The notes: generated by a model not told the origin, from the letters alone. Counted from the stretch's first letter, positions 50,728 through 59,654 are shown. The stretch is 64,000 nucleotides of DNA from Candidatus Accumulibacter phosphatis (GCF_012939955.1 NZ_SPMY01000010.1:1-64000); one strand, 5' to 3'. Translations and numbers: made by a program.

Positions 50728-52076
50728 TGGCGCGTCTGGCACTTCTGGCCTATTCGCTGCTTTTCTACCTGGCAATGCCCCTGGTCTGGTTGCGGCTGCT
50801 CTGGCGAGGACGTCGGCAGCCGGCGTATCGACAACATTTTGGCGAGCGCCACGCGCTCTATCGACAAGCGCTGCGCTGTGGGCAGCGGCCGTTGATCTGG
50901 TTGCATGCCGTTTCGGTCGGTGAGACACGTGCGGCCGTGCCGCTGATCGATGCGCTGCTGGAGGCCTATCCGGACCATGACCTGTTGCTGACCCATATGA
51001 CGCCTACCGGCCGCGAAACGGGCGGCGAGCTGCTGGCGGCTCGCCCTGAACGCCTGACGCAGGCTTACCTGCCCTATGACCTGCCCGATGCCTGTGGACG
51101 TTTCCTCGATCACTTTCAGCCGCGCATCGGGCTGCTGATGGAAACCGAGCTGTGGCCAAACCTGATCGCCGCGGCGAGAAGGCGGCAGCTGCCGCTTGCG
51201 CTGATCAACGGGCGCTTGTCGGCGCGCTCCCTAGGTGGCTATATGCGCCTGCGCACCCTGATCCGACCGGCGCTGGCGTCGCTGAGTGCCGTTGCCGCGC
51301 AAACGACCGCCGACGCCGAGCGCCTGCAGCAGCTTGGTGCCCGCCAGCCAACGGTATGCGGGAATCTGAAATTCGACGTCACGCCGGCCGCAGACAAGTT
51401 GCAGCTCGGCGCAGACTGGCGGCAAGCCATTGGGCCGCGGCCGGTGTGCTTGTTGGCCAGTAGCCGGGAAGGCGAGGAAGCGCTGCTGCTCGATGCCTTG
51501 GCCACGGTGGCTGTTGCCGATCTATTGCTGGTGCTGGTTCCCCGGCACCCACAACGATTTGCCGAGGTCGCCGCCCTGCTTGCCAGTCGCGGCCTGAGCT
51601 TCTGCCGGCGCAGCTCAGCCGAACTGCCGGGTAGCGAGACCCAGGTCTGGCTGGGCGACAGCATGGGTGAAATGGCCGCCTACTATGCGCTGGCGGACCT
51701 GGTTGTGATGGGCGGGAGCTTGTTGCCGTTTGGCGGCCAGAACCTGATCGAGGCGGCGGCCTGTGGCTGTCCGCTGCTCCTTGGTCCGCACACTTTCAAT
51801 TTCGCCCAGGCCAGTGCGGATGCGATCGCCTGTGGTGCTGGCCGGCGCGTGCCTGACGCCCGTCAGGCAGCGCTGGCGGCGCACGCGCTCTTCGCGCAGC
51901 CGGCGGACCTGCTCGTCATGCGCGCCGCGGCGACTGCGTTCAGCCAGGCGCACCGCGGCGCCACGGCGCGTACCGTGGCGCTGATCGAAGGGCTTAATGT
52001 GAAAGTCGCGCAAGCGACTCACGAAACTCCCGTCTCCCCTTGCGGGAGAAGGGTCAGGGGAAGAGGGGAACGGTGA
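50727..52076 (+). CDS. waaA: 3-deoxy-D-manno-octulosonic acid (Kdo) transferase
   Basis: A 449-residue GT-30 enzyme attaching Kdo to lipid A. One N-terminal membrane anchor (ALLAYSLLFYLAMPLVWLRLL) is followed by WLHAVSVGETRAAVPLI, LMETELWPNLI with the catalytic Glu, and GGSLLPFGGQNLIEAAACGCP. The last 27 residues ([12 protein letters not shown] and onward) are not family sequence but are read from repeat R6, inserted at the 3' end. The native protein probably ended near TVALIEGL. ATG at 50727 overlaps the waaC stop. Confidence 0.94.
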   Translation: MARLALLAYSLLFYLAMPLVWLRLLWRGRRQPAYRQHFGERHALYRQALRCGQRPLIWLHAVSVGETRAAVPLIDALLEAYPDHDLLLTHMTPTGRETGGELLAARPERLTQAYLPYDLPDACGRFLDHFQPRIGLLMETELWPNLIAAARRRQLPLALINGRLSARSLGGYMRLRTLIRPALASLSAVAAQTTADAERLQQLGARQPTVCGNLKFDVTPAADKLQLGADWRQAIGPRPVCLLASSREGEEALLLDALATVAVADLLLVLVPRHPQRFAEVAALLASRGLSFCRRSSAELPGSETQVWLGDSMGEMAAYYALADLVVMGGSLLPFGGQNLIEAAACGCPLLLGPHTFNFAQASADAIACGAGRRVPDARQAALAAHALFAQPADLLVMRAAATAFSQAHRGATARTVALIEGLNVKVAQATHETPVSPCGRRVRGRGER

Positions 52077-52115
52077 TGGCTTTCATGATCTGGGTTGTCT
52101 CGACGGTCATCACCT
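51994..52115 (-). repeat. Palindromic intergenic element, copy R6 (in the 3' end of waaA)
   Basis: TTAATG-TGAAAGTCGC-GCAA-GCGACT hairpin, then a GGGAGAAGGG-type hairpin, then a diverged arm GAACGGTGATGGC and end GGTCATCACCTT. It lies between the convergent waaA and tolC genes and extends the waaA reading frame by 27 codons. It is the most degenerate copy in the arms. Confidence 0.75.
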
Positions 52116-53459
52116 TCATGGCGCCTCGAAAAGGCTGTTGATCTGCTCCAGGTCGGTTTCAGCGAGCGCGCCGACTGCGGCTTTCAGTTTGAGTTGGGAA
52201 AGCAGGGTGTCGAAACGCGCTTTGGCCAGATCGCGGCGGGTGACGAAGACCTGATTCTCGGCGTTGAGCACGTCGATGTTGATGCGTACGCCAACCTCGT
52301 AACCGAGCCGGTTCGATTCCAGCGAACTGCGGCCGGAAACCAGTGCCGCTTCCAGGGCTCGTACGCCGGAGAGGCCATTGACGACCCCCAGATAGGACTG
52401 ACGTGCGTTGAGCGTCGACGTGCGCCGGGCATTGTCAAGCGCAGCCTTTTCGGCGTCAAGCCTGGCGATCGCTTCGCGAGTCTTCGAGTTCACCGAACCG
52501 CCCTGAAAAATCGGGATATTGAGCTGCAGACCAATCTGATTGGTGCGGTTATCGATCGAGCCGACACCAAACTGGCCCGGGCCGTTGTTCTGGTTGACGT
52601 TGGCGACCATGTCCAGAGTCGGATAGTGCCCCGCCCTGCTCACCTCTACCGCCTTGGCGGCCGCTTCGGCAGCTGCCTTTTGCGCCTGGACGACAAAGCT
52701 GTCCTCTTCGGCAGCCGTCACCCATTGCTCCATGTTTGCCGGCTGCGGCGGTTGCATTACCGCCTGCGGCTTGAGCCGGTTCAACTCGCCGGTTTCCTTG
52801 CCGACGACCACGCTCAGCGCATAACGCTTGACGGCAAGCTCGCTTTCGGCGGCAACCTCCTGCGCGGTTGCCAGGTCGAAGCGCGACTGCGACTCGTAGG
52901 TATCGGTGACCGTGGCGATGCCGACCTCGAAGTTCTTCTTGGCCTGTGCCAGTTGTTGTGCAATCGCTGTCTTGTTGGCCTGCACCGCGCGCAGGTTCTC
53001 GATGGCGAAGAGGACATCGAAGTAGGCTTGCGCGACGCGCAGGATCAGATCCTGGCCGGCCTGAGCGAAATTGGCCTCGCTCTGCATGACCAGCAGCTTC
53101 GACTGGTCGTACTGAACGAAATTCTGCCAGCGGAACAGCGGCTGCGTCAGGTTCACCCCATAGGTGTTGCTATTGTACTTGTTGCTATACGATTCCCTGC
53201 TTGAGTCGATCCTGACCCTGTAGTCGGTGTCGTTCCAGAAGGTGTTGCCCGTCGCCGCAATGGTTGGCAGCAAACCGGCCAGTGCTTGCGGCTCTTTCTC
53301 GCGTCCGGCAGCCGCGGTGGCGCGTGCAGCCGCGTACTGCGCGTCGTAGCTCAGGGCATCGTGATACAGCTGCAGCAGGTCGGTGGCGTATCCGGGAGCT
53401 GCAGAAAGGAGAGCCGCCAGCAGGAGGCCGAGCTTGAGGGGGCGGGGTTTTACAGGCAT
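52116..53459 (-). CDS. tolC: TolC-family outer-membrane efflux channel
   Basis: About 447 residues with a signal peptide (LGLLLAALLSAAPGYA) and two outer-membrane-efflux repeats. Typical segments are DLLQLYHDALSYDAQYAAARA at the start, NLTQPLFRWQNFVQYDQSK, and LQLNIPIFQGGSVNSKTREAIARLD in the second repeat. It forms the trimeric exit duct of type I secretion or RND pumps. ATG at 53459 begins the signal peptide; the longer frame starts with TTG. It follows a rhodanese gene by 17 bases in the conserved order pcm-rhodanese-tolC. Confidence 0.93.
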   Translation of the reverse strand: MPVKPRPLKLGLLLAALLSAAPGYATDLLQLYHDALSYDAQYAAARATAAAGREKEPQALAGLLPTIAATGNTFWNDTDYRVRIDSSRESYSNKYNSNTYGVNLTQPLFRWQNFVQYDQSKLLVMQSEANFAQAGQDLILRVAQAYFDVLFAIENLRAVQANKTAIAQQLAQAKKNFEVGIATVTDTYESQSRFDLATAQEVAAESELAVKRYALSVVVGKETGELNRLKPQAVMQPPQPANMEQWVTAAEEDSFVVQAQKAAAEAAAKAVEVSRAGHYPTLDMVANVNQNNGPGQFGVGSIDNRTNQIGLQLNIPIFQGGSVNSKTREAIARLDAEKAALDNARRTSTLNARQSYLGVVNGLSGVRALEAALVSGRSSLESNRLGYEVGVRINIDVLNAENQVFVTRRDLAKARFDTLLSQLKLKAAVGALAETDLEQINSLFEAP

Positions 53460-53476
53460 CTTTTCTGAACTCGCTT

Positions 53477-53830
53477 TCAATATTTGTGCATTGCCGGATC
53501 GACGTCATTCGCCCAGGCGTCGACGCCGCCGCTGAGGTTGTAGATTGAACTGAAGCCCTGTCGCTCCAGAAAGCCGCCGACCTGTCGACTACGCACGCCG
53601 TGATGGCAGATGACGACGATATCGGCATCTATCGGGAGTTCATCGATGCGCGCGGCCAGGCTCTGCATTGGCAGCAGGCGAGAGCCGTCAAGGTGGCACA
53701 GCTCGAACTCCCAGGGTTCCCGGACATCGAGCAGCAGCGGTCGTTGTCGCCAGCCGCCAGCACCACTTTCGGGGGCCGCACTGCTGGCTGCCAACCATTC
53801 TGCCAACTGAGTCGCCGAGAGCTGCTGCAT
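53477..53830 (-). CDS. Single-domain rhodanese-like protein
   Basis: A 117-residue rhodanese domain: LLLDVREPWEFELCHLDGS, then the active-site loop VVICHHGVRSRQVGGFL with the catalytic Cys (CHHGVRS) and IYNLSGGVDAWANDVDP. It could carry persulfide sulfur. The loop CHHGVRS is the form usual in the betaproteobacterial protein found between pcm and tolC. Physiological partner unknown. Confidence 0.9.
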   Translation of the reverse strand: MQQLSATQLAEWLAASSAAPESGAGGWRQRPLLLDVREPWEFELCHLDGSRLLPMQSLAARIDELPIDADIVVICHHGVRSRQVGGFLERQGFSSIYNLSGGVDAWANDVDPAMHKY

Positions 53831-53848
53831 CGCGTCGTCGCCCGGGTG

Positions 53849-54517
53849 TCAGAAAACGAAGCGCTGGCGCGGCTTTGCCGTTCGTAGTGGTGCGACGACG
53901 GTCTCGAAAAGATTGATGGTGTTGAAGGCATTCTCGTCGCTGTGCGTCGTCAAGCGGGCCTGCATCGCCGGTGCTTCACCGATGAACGCCGTTAGACGGC
54001 CACCGATCTTCAATTGCTGCAGGAAAGCTTCGGGTAGCTCGGAGAGGGAACCGGAGATGACAATCACGTCATAGGGGCCGTGCGCAGGCCAGCCCTCGGA
54101 GGCGTCGCCAGTTTCGACGCTGACGTTGGCGACGCCCGCCTGTTGCAGATTGCGCTTGGCGGTTTCGGCCAGGAGCGGATCGATCTCGACGCTATAAACG
54201 TACTCCGCCTTGGTCGCCAGAAGGGCGGCCATGTGGCCGCTACCGGTACCGACCTCAAGCACGATATCGGTGTTCTTGACGCCCAGCTCCTGGAGAATGC
54301 GTGCCTCGATCTTCGGTTGCAGCATGGTCTGGCCATTGCCGATGGGCATTTCGATGTCGGCAAACGCCAGCATCTGGTGGGCCGCTGGCACGAAGTGTTC
54401 ACGCTTGACCGCATCAAGAACTGCCAGTACTTCCGGATCCAGCACCTCCCAGGGGCGGATCTGCTGCTCTATCATGTTGAAGCGAGCCTGTTCCATATCC
54501 ATCGTCACCGCTGTCAT
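53849..54517 (-). CDS. pcm: Protein-L-isoaspartate O-methyltransferase family protein
   Basis: A 222-residue methyltransferase. The SAM-binding segment is LEVGTGSGHMAALLA, preceded by NGQTMLQPKIEARILQELG and followed by SVEIDPLLAETAKRNL. Family members repair isoaspartyl residues. This shorter variant, common next to tolC in Betaproteobacteria, may have another target. Start at 54517 is preferred over 54529 because GGGGA sits at the right distance. First gene of a pcm-rhodanese-tolC operon with a strong palindrome in its leader. Confidence 0.88.
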   Translation of the reverse strand: MTAVTMDMEQARFNMIEQQIRPWEVLDPEVLAVLDAVKREHFVPAAHQMLAFADIEMPIGNGQTMLQPKIEARILQELGVKNTDIVLEVGTGSGHMAALLATKAEYVYSVEIDPLLAETAKRNLQQAGVANVSVETGDASEGWPAHGPYDVIVISGSLSELPEAFLQQLKIGGRLTAFIGEAPAMQARLTTHSDENAFNTINLFETVVAPLRTAKPRQRFVF

Positions 54518-54538
54518 AGCATTCCCCATCACAATTGC

Positions 54539-54560
54539 AATATTAGTGCGATCTAATATT
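54539..54560. promoter_or_regulatory. Palindromic operator in front of pcm-rhodanese-tolC
   Basis: AATATTAG-TGCGAT-CTAATATT: perfect 8-base arms around a 6-base centre, strikingly AT-rich in GC-rich DNA. It lies between the -10 (TATAAT, minus strand, 54575-54580) and the pcm start, the position of a repressor site. The protein that binds it is unknown. Confidence 0.7.
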
Positions 54561-54574
54561 CGATCTGCAGCGAG

Positions 54575-54580
54575 ATTATA
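54575..54580 (-). promoter_or_regulatory. Probable -10 box of pcm-rhodanese-tolC
   Basis: Perfect TATAAT on the minus strand, 15 bases upstream of the palindromic operator; -35 weak. Confidence 0.55.
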
Positions 54581-54751
54581 CCCCGGTATCTGCCGACGGT
54601 CGCGGCGAAGCCTTTGTCGCGCACGGCTGGGCGCCAGTGTCGTGTTGCACGCCGTATGGAAGCTATAGATTCCGCCTGCCGCGTGGTTTCGCGCGACGTT
54701 CTGGGTCGCCGAAAGTCGCATCAAGATGGCAGCAGCAGCGGACTCGCAGGC

Positions 54752-54779
54752 AAAAAAAAAACGGCACCCTGAGGTGCCG
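54752..54779 (-). terminator. Rho-independent terminator of rpsT
   Basis: On the minus strand CGGCACC-TCAG-GGTGCCG followed by a run of ten T. Located about 30 bases past the rpsT stop. Confidence 0.92.
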
Positions 54780-54810
54780 CTTCCGCTATTTCTGCTGCCC
54801 TGCCGCTGGA

Positions 54811-55077
54811 CTAAGCGGCCAGGCCCTTGATCTGAGCCGAGAGCCGGCTCTTCTGCCGAGCGGCCTTGTTCTTGTGAATGATATTCTTGTCAGCGATGCG
54901 GTCAATCACCGCGACTGATTCCTGGAAAATACTCTGAGCCGCCGTTTTGTCGCCAGCGATGATCGCTTTCTGAACGCGCTTCACGGCGGTCCGCAGCGTC
55001 GAGCGCAGGCCGGCGTTGTGGATGCGTTGTTTGACGCCTTGGCGGGCTCGCTTGCGAGCTTGTGCGCTATTGGCCAT
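54811..55077 (-). CDS. rpsT: 30S ribosomal protein S20
   Basis: An 88-residue basic ribosomal protein that binds 16S rRNA. It starts [20 protein letters not shown] and contains the helical Lys/Arg-rich pattern and [19 protein letters not shown] of S20. Monocistronic: its own promoter lies upstream (TTGCGT-17-TACAAT) and a strong terminator follows. Confidence 0.97.
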   Translation of the reverse strand: MANSAQARKRARQGVKQRIHNAGLRSTLRTAVKRVQKAIIAGDKTAAQSIFQESVAVIDRIADKNIIHKNKAARQKSRLSAQIKGLAA

Positions 55078-55125
55078 GAATGTTTGTCCCTATGAAAAAG
55101 CTGATGAAGAACTTGAAAGGCGAGG

Positions 55126-55154
55126 ATTGTACAGAGTCAGGCACGGCGACGCAA
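55126..55154 (-). promoter_or_regulatory. Promoter of rpsT
   Basis: On the minus strand TTGCGT (55149-55154), 17-base spacer, TACAAT (55126-55131), 49 bases ahead of the rpsT ATG. Confidence 0.7.
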
Positions 55155-55206
55155 GGGGCCGAGCCCTGGATGTCAGGATCCTGATAAGGAGGCGTAGCCG
55201 GGAAGC

Positions 55207-55232
55207 AAAAAAAACGGGCGCCAGGCGCCCGT
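55207..55232 (-). terminator. Rho-independent terminator of the first porin gene
   Basis: ACGGGCGCC-T-GGCGCCCGT on the minus strand, followed by eight T, 22 bases past the stop codon. Very similar to the terminator of the second porin at 56702. Confidence 0.9.
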
Positions 55233-55253
55233 TCCTTCTGCGACCCAAAGAAC

Positions 55254-56381
55254 CTAGAAGCTGTGCGTCATGCCCGCACCGATGGCATAGTTGCTCTCGC
55301 CGACCGCGCCGATGCCGATCTGGCCACCGCCGGTGATTGGCGCCAATTGCGTCTGCATGGGCAGCGAGTACTTGTCGTTGCTGAAGTAGCTGTATGCGGC
55401 ATATACAGAGGTCCGCTTCGACAGCGGGTAGCTGTACATGGTGCCCGCTCCCCAGCTGCTGCCGTCCTTCATCTTCGTGTTATCCAATGACAGTTCGCCG
55501 TAGCTCAGGGAGGCCGTGCCGGCACCGATCGGTGCATTGATGCCTACCGTCCAGAGATCGCTCCCTTTAAAAGTGGGCGTCGCCTGGGTGGTCTAGCTAT
55601 ACAGCTCCTGATAGCTGGCGAACAGCTTGACGACTTTGAAATCGTAGCTACCGCCGAGATACCACTCGTTGATGTCCTTGCCCGTAGGGTTCTTGGGTGT
55701 GGTGTCGGTCGCGGGAATCACGACGTCCTGGCGGCCCTGGTATACCAGGTCGACGTTGATCGGACCATTGGCGTAGTTGGCGCCAACACCATACTTGCCC
55801 CCGTCGCTCGTGCTGTTCTCGACACCTTCTTCACCGAATCCGTAGATCGCGCTGAAGCTAAGGCCGGAGTAGTTGTTGCTGGTATAGGTGATGGCATTGT
55901 TGAAGCGCGCGGGGCTGTTCGGAGTGATCGACATGCCGGACAGAACGCTAAGGTTCGACTGGATGGCCAGGTTGGTTGCGTCGAGGGCCGAGTTGCGTGC
56001 CGAGGCGTTGAAGCCCGGGGCATATTGACGACCGAGAGCGACGGTGCCGAGCTTGTCGCTGGCGAGGCCGACGAATTGCTGGCGGGCGTTGAGGCCGCCG
56101 GTACCGATGCCTTGGTTGCTATCGATGTCCAGGCCGTACTCAAGCGTGAACACAGCGCTCAGGCCATTGCCCAGCGCTTCCGAGCCCTTGAAGCCGATAC
56201 GGTTGCCAGCACTGATGCCGGAAGAAAGGCCGCTGAAGGTGTTGGAACCCCCACCCGGCTGGTTGCCCGATGAGTAAAGGTAGCCGGCATCCACGACGCC
56301 GTACACGGTGACGTTGGTCTGCGCGAGGGCGGCGCCCGAAGCCAGGCTGGCAACAGCCAGTGCGATAATTTTCCTTTGCAT
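55254..56381 (-). pseudogene. Gram-negative porin (Burkholderia-type, OmpC-like) interrupted by an in-frame amber codon
   Basis: A 16-strand general porin: signal peptide KIIALAVASLASGAALA, start of barrel QTNVTVYGVVDAGYLYSSG, loop motif GLNARQQFVGLASDKLGTVALGRQYAPG, C-terminal aromatic end GAGMTHSF for BAM recognition. At 55593-55595 a TAG codon follows ELYS, and the same frame continues with perfect porin sequence (TTQATPTFKGSDLWTVGI) to the natural end. So 262 residues are made unless the stop is read through, and the barrel would be incomplete. A CAG-to-TAG change is the simplest origin; a base-call error is the alternative. Confidence 0.9.
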
Positions 56382-56701
56382 GATGAATCTCCTTATTTTC
56401 CAGAAACGCCAAGATTAAATCTGCTCCGCCAGATTGATTCATTGGCAAGAGAATTTTGCGATGTGCTGGCAACGATCATCGCAGACGGCCAGACTACGAG
56501 CAAGCGTGCTGGCCACCATTTCGGCGCCCTGACGGCGGTTGTTGCATTTTTGTCACAGGTGGGTCGCCGAAATACGCTTTGCTGCCGGCCATGGGAGCTT
56601 GGCGCAAGGCGCTCCCCGTCCGTCGTTCAGCATTTGTCCGCGGAACTGCTCCGCGACAGGCGTTGTAAGGATCGACGAGCGGCTGTACCCGAACGCGGGC
56701 G
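56382..56701. other. Intergenic region upstream of the first porin
   Basis: About 320 bases. It contains the first porin's ribosome site (AAGGAGATTCATCATG on the minus strand) and AT-rich leader at about 56385-56440. The remainder shows no gene, repeat or clear promoter; short frames here lack family resemblance. Confidence 0.5.
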
Positions 56702-56729
56702 AAAAAAAACGGGCGCCGAAGCGCCCGTT
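56702..56729 (-). terminator. Rho-independent terminator of the second porin gene
   Basis: ACGGGCGC-TTCG-GCGCCCGT on the minus strand followed by eight T, 27 bases past the stop codon. Confidence 0.92.
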
Positions 56730-56755
56730 TCTCAAACTAACTGACCGAAGTCGAA

Positions 56756-57946
56756 TTAGAACGTGTGGTTAACACCAGCGGCGAAGGTGTTGTTGGTCTC
56801 GTTGACCTGGCCAACACCGGCAGGAACGCCAGAGAAGCGGATCGGCAGGCTCATCTTGTCGTTGTCGACCCAGACATAGCCGGCGTACAGGGTGGTGCGC
56901 TTGGACATGGCGGTCGTCCAGGCGAGAGTTGCGGTGTTGCTCTTGCCGTCAACTCTGGAACCACGTGGGCCTGCATCCATCTCGAGCTGACCATAGGTCA
57001 GGAGTACATTGCTGGCAGCCATCACCGGGACCTTTACGCCAAGGGACCAGACGGTGTTGTCGTTGTTGGCGACGTTCTTGTCGTTCTGCTGCTGATAGCT
57101 GGCCGAGACCTTGGCGGCCTTGAAGTCATAGGAGGCGCCGATGTAGCCTTCGTTGATGTCGTTGCCCCAGAGGTTCGGGACGGCCATGGCCGAGTCCGCG
57201 GTCGGAACGACGCTGTAACGCTGCTGGTAGACCAGGTCAATGTTCAACGCTCCGTTGGAGTAGTTGCCGCCAAGACCGAATCTGCCGTTGTCAGTGCTGG
57301 AAAGATTGCTATCGTAGACGCGCAGGTTGGCGTTCGAGTCCTTACCGTCCTTGGCGAGGGTCTCGCTCTCGCCGAAAGCGTAGATCGCTTTGGCGGTGAA
57401 GCCGCTCCAGTTGGGCGAGGTGTAGGTGGCGGCGTTGTCCCAGCGCGCTGCCGAGTTCGGGGTGATGGTGTTGCCGGCCTGCGAGCTCAGGATGGACTGC
57501 GAACCGAGGATCGAACCGGCGAGCACATCGTTATTGACCGTTGCCACATAGCCAGGGGCATACTGACGGCCGAGGGCGACGGTACCGAGCTTGTCGCTTT
57601 GCAGGCCAACGAACTGTTGACGAGCGTTGAGGCCGCCGTTGCCGTTGCTGGTGCCGACGCCGGTGTTGTCGTCGATGGTCAGCGAGTACTCGAGAGTGAA
57701 GATGGCGCTCAGACCGTTGCCGAGGGCCTCCGTGCCGCGGAAGCCGATCCGCGAACCGCCCAGGATGCCGGACTGGACGCCGCTGAAGGTCTTGTTGCCA
57801 TTGTTGGTGTTGAGGATGTTATTCGAGCCGCCGCTGGAGTAGACATAGCCGGCGTCAGCAATACCGTAAATGGTGACGTTGGTCTGGGCAAGAGCGGCGC
57901 CCGAGGCCAGGCTGGCAACGGCCAGCGCGATGATTTTCTTTTGCAT
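56756..57946 (-). CDS. Gram-negative porin (Burkholderia-type, OmpC-like)
   Basis: A 396-residue outer-membrane porin, intact. Signal peptide KIIALAVASLASGAALAQ is identical in its core to that of the neighbouring porin. The barrel starts TNVTIYGIADAGYVYSSG, with RIGFRGTEALGNGLSAIFTLEY and GLNARQQFVGLQSDKLGTVA, and ends FAAGVNHTF with the terminal Phe. The two porins are tandem paralogues with the same terminator type, differing mostly in surface loops. A strong ribosome site (AGAGGAG) precedes the ATG. Confidence 0.95.
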   Translation of the reverse strand: MQKKIIALAVASLASGAALAQTNVTIYGIADAGYVYSSGGSNNILNTNNGNKTFSGVQSGILGGSRIGFRGTEALGNGLSAIFTLEYSLTIDDNTGVGTSNGNGGLNARQQFVGLQSDKLGTVALGRQYAPGYVATVNNDVLAGSILGSQSILSSQAGNTITPNSAARWDNAATYTSPNWSGFTAKAIYAFGESETLAKDGKDSNANLRVYDSNLSSTDNGRFGLGGNYSNGALNIDLVYQQRYSVVPTADSAMAVPNLWGNDINEGYIGASYDFKAAKVSASYQQQNDKNVANNDNTVWSLGVKVPVMAASNVLLTYGQLEMDAGPRGSRVDGKSNTATLAWTTAMSKRTTLYAGYVWVDNDKMSLPIRFSGVPAGVGQVNETNNTFAAGVNHTF

Positions 57947-58244
57947 GGTGAATCTCCTCTAAGTTTGCGATCAATGAATCCAACTGGTGCTTCATCAAAC
58001 TGGACCTCTCGGTAAAGACGAGAAGTTGGAGTGATTGTGGCAAACGCCGATAAGCGCGGCAAGTTCCCCGAGTGCTTTAGTGGCTTGTTGGGAAAAGAGT
58101 GTTGGGTTTTTGCAACAAGCCTGGCGATTCCTTGGGTGCAGCTCTTCGGAGCGAGCTCTTTCGCACGTTTCGGTTTCGCTGGCGCGCTGCGAATTCTGAT
58201 GGCCAGCGCCCTGCTCGGGAAGCCTCCGGGGATTCCTGAATGGA

Positions 58245-59032
58245 TCAGGAAAACAGTGCAGCGAGGGCTTCTCCGGGTTCGCTGGCGCGCATGAAGCTTC
58301 GCCGACGAGGAAGGCGTGGACCCCGTGGTCGCGCATCAAGGCGACGTCGCGATTGGCAAGAATGCCGCTTTCGGTGACCACCAGGCGATCTTCCGGGATC
58401 GCTGGCAACAAATCGAGAGTCGTCTGCAGATTGACTTCGAAGCTGCGCAGGTTGCGATTGTTGATGCCGATCAAGGGCGTGGCGAGTTGCAGGGCGACTT
58501 CCAGTTCCTGGCTATTGTGTACTTCGACGAGCACGGCCATCCCCAGGCTGTCGGCGATGGCCTCGAAGTCGAGCATGGTGGGCAGGTCCAGCGCCGCAGC
58601 GATCAGCAGGATCGCGTCGGCGCCCATCGCGCGCGCTGCGAAGAGCTGATACGCATCGACCAGAAAGTCCTTGCGCAATACCGGCAGCGCGCAGGCTGAA
58701 CGCGCCGCTTGCAGATAGGCGGGCGAGCCCTGGAAAAACTGGCTGTCAGTGAGCACCGATAGACAGGCTGCGCCGTGGCGTTGATAACTGGCGGCGATCT
58801 CGGCGGGGTGGAAATCGGCACGCAGGACGCCGCGGGAGGGGCTGGCTTTCTTTATTTCGGCGATCACCGCCGGCTGCGCGGCGGCAATTCTGCTGCGCAG
58901 GCTGGCGACGAAGTCGCGTGTTGGGGGCTGTTTCTCGGCGGCGGCACGCAGCTCAGCCAGAGGGGTGGCGGCCTGCGCCGTCGCGACCTCGTCATGTTTG
59001 ACGGCAAGAATTCGCTTCAGGATGTCGCTCAT
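58245..59032 (-). CDS. trpC: Indole-3-glycerol-phosphate synthase, with a single-base frameshift near the end
   Basis: TIM-barrel enzyme of tryptophan synthesis. [31 protein letters not shown] with catalytic Lys/Glu, [12 protein letters not shown] and [16 protein letters not shown] are intact to HAFLVGEA. At about 58293 the minus strand has GCTTCATGCG where GCTTTCATGCG gives the conserved end [16 protein letters not shown] and a TGA at 58245. Without that base the frame runs on for about 100 unrelated residues. Repaired length 262, as expected. It overlaps the Uma2 gene by 4 bases. The roughly 300 bases downstream to the porin hold nothing recognised. Confidence 0.92.
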
Positions 59033-59628
59033 CGCGGTGCGCTCTCCGTGCTCTGTGTGGCGCCTTCTTCGGCGGTGTCTTCGAGGATCTGGTCAAGCGG
59101 CAACTGCAGCGCCAGGGAAGCCAGTTCGACCGTTTCGCCAGGGCCATAGTCATGCAGCACCCAGTGATTCTCCGCGTCGCGACGGAAGACTTCGACGTGT
59201 TGCACCGCCAGGTCGATCAGTACGTAGTCCTGCAGGCTGTCGAGTTTGCGATAGGCGGCGAACTTGCCGCCGCGGTCGAAGGCCGCGGTCGACTCGGAAA
59301 GGATTTCGGCGACCAGCAGGGGATGGCTGACATAGTCAGGCGTCAAGCGGTCGCGCGGGTCGCAGGTGACCAGTACGTCTGGATAGAAAAAGCAATCGGC
59401 GGCTTCGACGCGGGCCTTGACCGCTTCGACGAAAACTCGACACGGAGTGGCTTTGAGTGCCTGGCGCAGAGCGCTGGCCAGGTTCAGCGTGGCCACATTG
59501 TGCGACTGGCGCACGCCGACCATGGCGAAGACCTCGCCGGCGACGTATTCGTGACGCTCGATCTGTGCGTCTTCCCAGGCCAGGTAAGCGGCCGCATCGA
59601 AGTGCTTTTCAGTTTGCGGGATGGCCAT
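59029..59628 (-). CDS. Uma2-family (DUF820) putative restriction-like nuclease
   Basis: A 199-residue PD-(D/E)xK-fold protein: [30 protein letters not shown], then [10 protein letters not shown] with the first acidic residue, [11 protein letters not shown] with the E-x-[L/S] site, and [23 protein letters not shown]. Family members are abundant in cyanobacteria and scattered in Proteobacteria; their role is unknown. AAAGGAG lies 6 bases before the ATG. It sits between trpD (26-base gap) and trpC (4-base overlap), inside the tryptophan operon, with no obvious link to that pathway. Confidence 0.9.
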   Translation of the reverse strand: MAIPQTEKHFDAAAYLAWEDAQIERHEYVAGEVFAMVGVRQSHNVATLNLASALRQALKATPCRVFVEAVKARVEAADCFFYPDVLVTCDPRDRLTPDYVSHPLLVAEILSESTAAFDRGGKFAAYRKLDSLQDYVLIDLAVQHVEVFRRDAENHWVLHDYGPGETVELASLALQLPLDQILEDTAEEGATQSTESAPR

Positions 59629-59654
59629 GCCGGTCTCCTTTGCCAGGTCGCTGA

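Noticed and set aside
57995-58244. C-terminal extension of TrpC reaching 57995
   Set aside because: The extra residues are unrelated to the family; adding one base at about 58293 restores the normal TrpC end at 58245.
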